A stretch of DNA of 37,356 nt from Klebsiella pneumoniae (lineage in GTDB: Bacteria > Pseudomonadota > Gammaproteobacteria > Steroidobacterales > Steroidobacteraceae), in the NCBI GenBank assembly GCA_945860725.1, contig CAMAQZ010000015.1:1-37356 (forward strand), given 5' to 3'. The position numbers were made by a program, and so were the translations under genes. Positions 32,422 through 37,356 of the stretch are shown one piece after another (position 1 is the first letter of the stretch; each line of letters begins with the position of its first letter). Below the pieces are notes generated by a model that saw only the letters and a list, made by a program, of their open reading frames with translations, made no database searches and was not told the DNA's origin.

Positions 32422-32439
32422 AAAGCCTTGTAAATGATG
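32416..32439 (-). promoter_or_regulatory. Hairpin masking the grpE start codons
   Basis: CATCAT (complement of 32434-32439) pairs perfectly with the ATGATG start codons (complement of 32416-32421), leaving a 12-base loop that holds the AAGG ribosome site. The stem is short and AU-rich, so it would melt at modest temperature; a thermometer role is conjecture. Confidence 0.35.
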
Positions 32440-32485
32440 GTTTTAGGAGGTGTCTGCCGGGCGAACAGCCGGCCGACCCCAACGG

Positions 32486-32498
32486 GCGCGTAACGCGC
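32486..32498. other. Inverted repeat in the hrcA-grpE gap
   Basis: GCGCGT-A-ACGCGC, perfect six-base arms around one base, about 20 bp after the hrcA stop. It is not a CIRCE element, which has the form TTAGCACTC-N9-GAGTGCTAA. It may be a regulator site or a chance GC palindrome. Confidence 0.35.
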
Positions 32499-32517
32499 TA
32501 CGGCCAAGAACTGGGGG

Positions 32518-33576
32518 TCAGCGGCGGGAATTCAAGGCCGAGCCGAGCAACCGGGCCGTCATGTCGACGATCGGGATCACGCGCTCGTAGGCCATGCGGG
32601 TCGGACCGATGACCCCGATCACCCCGAGCACGCCGTCGGTGTCGCTGTAGGGCGCCGTGACGATGCTGTAATCGTCGAGCACTTGGTAGCCCGATTCCTG
32701 GCCGATGAAGATCTGCACCCCGTCCGCATGCAGGCTCTGGTCGAGCAGGTGCAGGAAGTCGCGCTTCTCGTTGAAGGCCTCGAAGAGGCGCTTGAGCTTC
32801 TCGACGCTGATGAGCTGCGCCGCACCCATCAGGTTGGTCTCGCCCGCGACGATGTACTCGAGGTCGGGACGCGCCGGCTCCGGCGTGAGCACCTGCTGGG
32901 CGAGCGAGATGGCCTCGACCATCAGCGTGTTCATCTGCTGCTGCGCCTCCTGCAGCTGCCGCAGGATCTCCTCACGGGCCTCGGCTGGTGTGCGGCCGAT
33001 CATCTGCTCGGTGAGGAACTGGGCGGCGCGACGCAACTCCTCGGCGGTGTGCGCGCGGGGCAGCTGGATGATCCGGTTCTGCACCTCACGATCGTCGAAC
33101 ACAAGCACGACGAGCACGCGGTTGTCAGAGAGCCCGATGAACTCGAGGTGGGTGAGCCTCGCCAACTGCGGACGCGGCACGGTGACCACGCCCGCGAGCC
33201 GTGTCAGGTTGGAGAGCAGTTGCGAGGCGTTGGCGAACAGGGCTTTCGGATCACCGCCTGGCGCCACATCGATGTGGCGGCGTAACTCGTCGAGGGACGC
33301 CGCATCGACCGGCCGCGAGCGCAGCATCGTATCGACGAAAAAACGATAGCCGCGATCGGTCGGGATACGCCCGGCTGAGGTGTGCGGCGAGGCGACGAAC
33401 CCGAGCGACTCGAGGTCCGCCATGACATTGCGGATGGTCGCCGAGGACAGGCTCAGGCCCGAATCGCGCGACAACGCCAGCGACCCGACCGGCTGGCCAT
33501 CGCGGATATAGCTCTCCACAAGCACCCGCAGCAGTTGTCGGGCGCGCTCGTTGAGGCGTTCATCGTCGTGGGCCAT
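32518..33576 (-). CDS. hrcA: Heat-inducible transcription repressor HrcA
   Basis: 352 aa from ATG 33576 (GTG 33585 is an in-frame alternative). N-terminal winged helix (about 1-75) with DGQPVGSLALS and LSLSSATIRNVMADLESLGFV, then the GAF-like and dimerisation domains typical of HrcA (IQLPRAHTAEELRRAAQFL; end GVLGVIGPTRM.Y..VIPIVD). The family represses dnaK/groE operons at CIRCE sites and needs GroEL for activity. First gene of hrcA-grpE-dnaK-dnaJ, the order seen in Xanthomonas and Xylella. I found no CIRCE in any intergenic gap of this window, so its target here is unclear. Confidence 0.96.
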   Translation of the reverse strand: MAHDDERLNERARQLLRVLVESYIRDGQPVGSLALSRDSGLSLSSATIRNVMADLESLGFVASPHTSAGRIPTDRGYRFFVDTMLRSRPVDAASLDELRRHIDVAPGGDPKALFANASQLLSNLTRLAGVVTVPRPQLARLTHLEFIGLSDNRVLVVLVFDDREVQNRIIQLPRAHTAEELRRAAQFLTEQMIGRTPAEAREEILRQLQEAQQQMNTLMVEAISLAQQVLTPEPARPDLEYIVAGETNLMGAAQLISVEKLKRLFEAFNEKRDFLHLLDQSLHADGVQIFIGQESGYQVLDDYSIVTAPYSDTDGVLGVIGVIGPTRMAYERVIPIVDMTARLLGSALNSRR

Positions 33577-33583
33577 GCCCGCC

Positions 33584-33613
33584 ACGCTACAGAGCCATGT
33601 GGAATTGCGTCAA
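33584..33613 (-). promoter_or_regulatory. Weak candidate hrcA promoter
   Basis: TTGACG (33608-33613, five of six to -35) with TAGCGT (33584-33589) 18 bp downstream on the minus strand. The -10 is poor. It would place the transcript start next to ATG 33576. No CIRCE or sigma-32 site is visible here. Confidence 0.25.
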
Positions 33614-33630
33614 GACACCTGTAATGGAGA

Positions 33631-33660
33631 TTGGTCGCGGACGGCGCGGCGTGATAAAAA
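33631..33660 (+). promoter_or_regulatory. Candidate nadK promoter
   Basis: TTGGTC (33631-33636), 18-bp spacer, TAAAAA (33655-33660) preceded by TGA, an extended -10 arrangement. Predicted start near 33667, 17 nt before the nadK ATG. Divergent from hrcA. Confidence 0.35.
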
Positions 33661-33683
33661 TACGCCTTCCTTTACGGTGCCCC

Positions 33684-34574
33684 ATGTCCCCCATCCGCTA
33701 CTGCGCCCTCGTCACCCGTTTCGCCGATGCCCGCGCCGCCGAAAGCGCGGCGGTGTTGGCGCGCCACCTCGCCGCGCGCGGCATTGTCGTGCTGGCACCC
33801 GCCGAGGAAGCCGAGCGCCTCGCGGGCGTGGCGGCGCAGTTCCTGCCGGAGTCCTCGCTGGTCGCACAAGCCGGGCTGGTGGTGGCGATCGGCGGCGATG
33901 GCACGCTGCTCTACGCCGCAGGTCTCGTCGCCCAGCGCGGCACCCCGTTACTCGGCGTCAACCGCGGTCGCCTCGGCTTCCTCACCGATGTGATGCCCGA
34001 GGACATGCTCGCAAGCGTCGATGCCGCGCTCGAGGGTCGCTGTGCAGAGGATCAACGACCGCTGCTCACCGCCCACATCCACTCCGCCTCGGGTCGCACC
34101 CTCACCGGCCTCGCGCTCAATGACATCGTGCTGCAGAAAGACCAGAGCGGCCACCTCATCGACTTCGAGACCTGGATCGACGGGCGCTTCGTCAACACCC
34201 ACGGCGGCGACGGCCTGGTGGTCGCCACCGCCACCGGCTCCACGGCCTACGCGCTCTCCTGCGGCGGACCCATCATCGAGCCCTCGCTCGATGTAGTGGT
34301 GGTCACCCCCATCTGCCCGCACACCCTCTCCGACCGCCCCATCGTCGTCTCCGGTCGCGCGAGCATCGAGATCCGCCTCGTCGACCGCCCCGATTCGGCC
34401 GCTTCGGTCACCTGCGACGGCCGCGCACTCGGCGCGCTCGAACCCGGTGACCGGCTGATCATCCGACCGGCCGCCTCGCGTCTGACCCTGCTGCACCCCC
34501 CGGGCTACGACTACTACCGCTTGCTGCGCAGCAAGCTCAACTGGGGGCGTCGCGCCTTCGACCCCCCGACCTGA
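33684..34574 (+). CDS. nadK: NAD kinase
   Basis: 296 aa from ATG 33684. Phosphorylates NAD to NADP. The catalytic GGDGT motif is at residues 70-74 (VVAIGGDGTLL), followed by NRGRLGFLTD and the NAD-binding block THGGDGLVVATATGSTAYALSCGGPI. An open extension of 29 codons upstream crosses the promoter region and lacks family character, so it is excluded. It is divergent from hrcA and 22 bp ahead of recN, the usual nadK-recN pairing. Confidence 0.97.
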   Translation: MSPIRYCALVTRFADARAAESAAVLARHLAARGIVVLAPAEEAERLAGVAAQFLPESSLVAQAGLVVAIGGDGTLLYAAGLVAQRGTPLLGVNRGRLGFLTDVMPEDMLASVDAALEGRCAEDQRPLLTAHIHSASGRTLTGLALNDIVLQKDQSGHLIDFETWIDGRFVNTHGGDGLVVATATGSTAYALSCGGPIIEPSLDVVVVTPICPHTLSDRPIVVSGRASIEIRLVDRPDSAASVTCDGRALGALEPGDRLIIRPAASRLTLLHPPGYDYYRLLRSKLNWGRRAFDPPT

Positions 34575-34596
34575 CCCAAGCCGTCCGACCGCCACC

Positions 34597-36384
34597 ATGC
34601 TCACCCACCTGCAGATCCGGGATTTCGCGATCATCGATGCCGTCGAAGTCGAACTGCACGATGGACTGACCGTGCTCACCGGCGAGACCGGCGCCGGCAA
34701 GTCCATCCTCGTCGACGCGCTGCAGCTCGCCGTGGGCGCTCGAGCCGGTACCGAGGCCATCCGCCACGACGCGGCCCGGGCAGAGATCGCCGCGACCTTC
34801 GACCTGCGGGCCGCCGACCCGGCGGTGCGCGGCTGGCTCGCCGAGCAGAGCATCGAGGCCGACGACGAGCTCGTCGTGCGTCGCGTGATCACCCGTGAAG
34901 GCAAGTCGCGCGCCTACCTCAATGGTCAGCAAGTCCCCATACAAGGCTTGCGCGAGGTCGGCGCCCTGCTCGCCGAGATCCACGGTCAGCATGAGTTCCA
35001 GTCGCTGCTCAAGCCCGCGGCCCAGCGGCGCCTGCTCGACGCCTATGCGGGCAGCGAGTCGCTCGCGAGCGGACTCGCGAGCTTGCATCGCGAGCGGCTC
35101 GATCGCTCCTCGGCGCTCGCCCAGCTCGAAGACGAGGCGCGCGATCGCCACGATCGCCTCGACCTGCTGCGTCACATGGTGGGCGAACTTGACTCGCTCG
35201 GCCTGCAGGCCGACGAACTGCCCGCACTCGCCGCCGAGCGAACCCGTCTCGCCAACACCGGACGCCTCGCAGAGACCGCCCGCGCAGCCCTCGAACTCCT
35301 CTACGAAGCCGAGAGCGGCAGCGCCCAATCCCAAGCCGCCCGCGCGCTCGCTCTGCTACGCCAAGGCGCGGCGCTCGATGCACGGCTCGGTGATCTGCTG
35401 CACGGCCTCGACGAGGCCGTCGGTGGGTTGACCGAGGCGGGTCGCAGCCTGACGCGCTATCTCGATGGCCTCGAAGCAGACCCCACCCGGCAGGAACAGA
35501 TCGAGCAACGCCTTGCGGCGATCGAATCACTGGCGCGTAAACACCGCGTGGCGCCCGGCGAGTTGCCTCCTAAGGCGACGGAGCTGCACGCCGAGCTCGC
35601 GCGGCTCGATGGGGTCAGTCAAGGCTTGGAAAGCCTGCGTGCCGGCGTCAGCGCGGCCGTGCAGGCTTGGCAGCGCTGCGCAGAGCAGCTCTCCGCAGCA
35701 CGACGGCGCGCCGCGCAAGAGCTCGGCACCGCCATCAGTGCGCGCATGCAGACGCTCGGCATGACGGGCGGTCGCTTCGAGGTCGGCCTGCAGCCGATCG
35801 CGGCGGAGGCGGCCCTCACCACGCCTGCCGGCCTCGAGGAGGTGGAGTTCCTGGTGTCGGCCAATGCCGGCCAGCCGCCGCGGCCGTTGGCGCGCATCGC
35901 CTCGGGCGGCGAACTCTCGCGCCTGTCGCTCGCCGTGCAGGTCACGCTCGCAGGCCGTGCAACCCGCAGCGACGCGGCCGGACCTGCCCGGCTGCGGACC
36001 TGCATGGTGTTCGATGAAGTCGATTCTGGCGTCGGTGGCGCGGTCGCCGAGATCGTCGGCCGGGAACTCGCCTCGCTCGGCCGCGGCACCCAAGTGCTTT
36101 GCGTGACCCACCTGCCTCAGGTCGCCGCCCTCGCCGACCGGCACCTGCGCATCTCGAAGCTCACCGATGGCCGTACCACCCGGACCCAGGTCACGCCGCT
36201 CGCGGGCGCGACCCGCATCGAAGAGGTCGCGAGGATGCTCGGCGGCATCGACATCACCGCCACGGCGCGCGAGCACGCCGCAGAGATGCTCGAGGCCGGC
36301 TCGCGCCTCAGCGCTTCACCGCTCCGCGGTGCGGACACTCCTGCCGGCGGCAGTGACCGTAGATCACGAGGGCGTGCTCGCTGA
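34597..36384 (+). CDS. recN: DNA repair protein RecN
   Basis: 595 aa, SMC-like ATPase in double-strand-break repair. Walker A GETGAGKS at 29-36; two coiled-coil arms rich in Leu, Ala, Glu and Arg (about 150-370); ABC signature ASGGELSRLSLAVQ near 430; Walker B MVFDEVDSGVGG near 470; and the H-loop CVTHLPQVAALAD near 500. E. coli RecN has about 553 residues; the extra length is partly a basic Ser/Arg-rich tail of about 20 residues that overlaps the end of fur by 77 bp on the opposite strand. No LexA-type box is evident in the 22-bp gap after nadK. Confidence 0.97.
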   Translation: MLTHLQIRDFAIIDAVEVELHDGLTVLTGETGAGKSILVDALQLAVGARAGTEAIRHDAARAEIAATFDLRAADPAVRGWLAEQSIEADDELVVRRVITREGKSRAYLNGQQVPIQGLREVGALLAEIHGQHEFQSLLKPAAQRRLLDAYAGSESLASGLASLHRERLDRSSALAQLEDEARDRHDRLDLLRHMVGELDSLGLQADELPALAAERTRLANTGRLAETARAALELLYEAESGSAQSQAARALALLRQGAALDARLGDLLHGLDEAVGGLTEAGRSLTRYLDGLEADPTRQEQIEQRLAAIESLARKHRVAPGELPPKATELHAELARLDGVSQGLESLRAGVSAAVQAWQRCAEQLSAARRRAAQELGTAISARMQTLGMTGGRFEVGLQPIAAEAALTTPAGLEEVEFLVSANAGQPPRPLARIASGGELSRLSLAVQVTLAGRATRSDAAGPARLRTCMVFDEVDSGVGGAVAEIVGRELASLGRGTQVLCVTHLPQVAALADRHLRISKLTDGRTTRTQVTPLAGATRIEEVARMLGGIDITATAREHAAEMLEAGSRLSASPLRGADTPAGGSDRRSRGRAR

Positions 36385-36742
36385 TCTCGAAGCCGAGCCG
36401 ACCCGCGACCGCCGTCTGGCGCTCCTCGATGCCCGCATCCATGAATTCCTCCACATGCCCGCAGTCGAGGCAGAGGATGTGGTCGTGGTGCGCCCCCTCG
36501 TTCAACTCGAAGACCGCCATACCGTCCGCGAAGTGATGCCGCGTGACGAGACCCGCCGCCTCGAACTGGGTGAGCACTCGATAGACCGTGGCAAGACCGA
36601 TGTCCTCGCGCAGCTCGGCAAGCCGACGGTAGATGTCCTCGGCCGAGAGGTGACGGGTACCACTGCTCTCGAGGATGTCGAGGATCTTCACGCGCGGCAG
36701 CGTGACCTTCAATCCAGCCTTGCGCAGATCCTTGCTTTCCAC
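36308..36742 (-). CDS. fur: Ferric uptake regulator Fur
   Basis: 144 aa from GTG 36742. N-terminal winged helix with LKKAGLKVTLPR-like start (DLRKAGLKVTLPRVKIL) and recognition region EDIGLATVYRVLTQFEAAGLV. The metal-binding C-terminus has HHDHILCLDCG (structural-zinc Cys91 and Cys94) and a second pair Cys131/Cys136 in GHCRRQECPH. It represses iron-uptake genes when bound to Fe(II). GTG is used because no in-frame ATG fits the family N-terminus; AAGGGA lies 12 nt upstream. Divergent from bamE, and convergent with recN with a 77-bp coding overlap. Confidence 0.97.
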   Translation of the reverse strand: MESKDLRKAGLKVTLPRVKILDILESSGTRHLSAEDIYRRLAELREDIGLATVYRVLTQFEAAGLVTRHHFADGMAVFELNEGAHHDHILCLDCGHVEEFMDAGIEERQTAVAGRLGFEISEHALVIYGHCRRQECPHRGAVKR

Positions 36743-36763
36743 GAGCGGGGCGTCCCTTTAGGG

Positions 36764-36790
36764 TTCGGAGGTCAGGGTTTAGAGTAGAAT
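36764..36790 (+). promoter_or_regulatory. Candidate bamE promoter (leaderless layout)
   Basis: TTCGGA (36764-36769), 15-bp spacer, TAGAAT (36785-36790, five of six to -10). The -10 ends 7 nt before ATG 36798, so the transcript would begin about at that codon. Same motif and spacing as before yhbY. Confidence 0.35.
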
Positions 36791-36797
36791 GGACATT

Positions 36798-37334
36798 ATG
36801 AGCTACGTTGCCCTCGCCGCTCCAAAATCCTCGACCGTCCGCTCGTCCCTGTCGGGTCGGGCGCTGTGGCTGTCCGCGCTGTTGATCCTCTTGCTGCCGA
36901 CCGGCGGGTGCGTCTACCGCATGGCCGTCCAGCAGGGCAATTTCCTCGACGCTCGGCAAGTGACGCAGGTGCAGGTCGGAATGACCCGCGCCCAGGTGCG
37001 CTTCCTGCTCGGCACGCCGATGCTGCCCGATGCCTTCGACAGCGAGCGCTGGGATTACCTCTACACGCTGCAGGTACGCGCCCTGACGAAGCCGCAGCGC
37101 CAACGGCTGACCGTGTTCTTCGAGGGCGACAAGGTCGCGCGCATCGAGAACGATGGCGCCCCGACCGAAGTGCCGAAGGAGCTGCAGCCCACCGTTGCGG
37201 AACCTGCCGCCATTCCGGCGCCCACGACCCCGGCGCCTACGACCCCAGCGCCTACGACCCCAGCGCCTACGACCCCGGCGCCTACGACCCCAGCGCCTAC
37301 GACCCCGGCGCCTACGACCCCGGCGCCTCCCTGA
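36798..37334 (+). CDS. bamE: Outer membrane assembly lipoprotein BamE (SmpA/OmlA)
   Basis: 178 aa from ATG 36798; ATG 36789 is in frame but lies inside the -10-like TAGAAT. The signal sequence ends in LLPTGGC, a slightly unusual lipobox. The SmpA/OmlA domain follows: VYRMAVQQGNFLDA, VTQVQVGMTRAQVRFLLGTPML, DAFDSERWDYLYTLQ and LTVFFEGDKVARI. It stabilises the BamABCDE machine that inserts outer-membrane beta-barrels. After residue 130 a tail of seven PAPTT repeats replaces the usual short C-terminus. Divergent from fur, as in Pseudomonas (omlA-fur). Confidence 0.95.
   Translation: MSYVALAAPKSSTVRSSLSGRALWLSALLILLLPTGGCVYRMAVQQGNFLDARQVTQVQVGMTRAQVRFLLGTPMLPDAFDSERWDYLYTLQVRALTKPQRQRLTVFFEGDKVARIENDGAPTEVPKELQPTVAEPAAIPAPTTPAPTTPAPTTPAPTTPAPTTPAPTTPAPTTPAPP
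37215..37319 (+). repeat. Tandem 15-bp repeat at the 3' end of bamE
   Basis: Seven units of CCGGCGCCTACGACC-like sequence encode PAPTT in frame, followed by PAPP and the stop. Units differ only at the first Pro codon's third base (CCA/CCG) and one CCC/CCT change. Near identity suggests recent expansion; copy number may vary between strains. Confidence 0.9.
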
Positions 37335-37356
37335 TGGCGGCGGCGGCGCGCGCCCG

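Noticed and set aside
33577-33683. CIRCE operator upstream of hrcA
   Set aside because: No TTAGCACTC/GAGTGCTAA pair, even with a few mismatches, could be found in this gap.
36743-36797. Fur box in the fur/bamE gap
   Set aside because: The gap is GC-rich and lacks a GATAATGATAATCATTATC-like pattern or repeated NATWAT units.
37215-37319. Regularly spaced repeats as a CRISPR array
   Set aside because: The units are contiguous 15-mers without spacers and encode PAPTT in frame in bamE.

Overview
This 37.4-kb window is a GC-rich bacterial chromosome segment made almost wholly of core housekeeping genes. Gene content and order (hrcA-grpE-dnaK-dnaJ-dapB-carAB-greA, ftsH-folP-glmM-tpiA-secG-tRNA-Leu, nuoA-N, recN/fur/bamE) point to a gammaproteobacterium. 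Unfused nuoC and nuoD, a NuoB of the Xanthomonas type and the presence of hrcA suggest the Xanthomonadales/Nevskiales side rather than the enterics. I infer this from family knowledge; no database search was run.

Layout. From about 33.6 kb down to position 1 nearly everything is on the minus strand. In transcription order: the heat-shock genes hrcA, grpE, dnaK, dnaJ; dapB; carA, carB, greA (pyrimidine/arginine precursor synthesis plus a transcript cleavage factor); ftsH, folP, glmM, tpiA, secG and tRNA-Leu(GAG); the 14-gene complex I operon nuoA to nuoN, packed with 1-4 bp overlaps; initiator tRNA-Met; a DeaD-type RNA helicase; and the start of an unidentified lipoprotein that runs off the left edge. 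yhbY is the only plus-strand gene inside this block. To the right, nadK and recN run on the plus strand divergently from hrcA; fur (minus) overlaps the end of recN, and bamE (plus) is divergent from fur.

Regulatory sites. The carA 5' region has the most internal structure: a sigma-70-like promoter with a G9 run in its spacer and a 12-bp palindrome over its -35; a leader RNA that can fold into three mutually exclusive hairpins, the last followed by six U; and a 30-codon arginine-rich open frame whose stop codon overlaps the TTG start of carA. Together these resemble an arginine-sensing attenuator, and this is my best candidate for an undescribed system here. A near-consensus sigma-32 promoter lies before dnaK. 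A good promoter with a GC-rich discriminator lies before tRNA-fMet.

Oddities. rlmE, which usually sits before ftsH, is absent. The nuo operon sits between tRNA-Leu and tRNA-fMet, and rimP-nusA-infB does not follow the latter. NuoL carries a His/Asp-rich tandem repeat. BamE has a 15-bp tandem repeat encoding a PAPTT tail. I saw no mobile element, CRISPR array, phage gene or defence island. No gene-free stretch exceeds 300 bases; the longest are 27633-27875 and 22281-22467, both described below.
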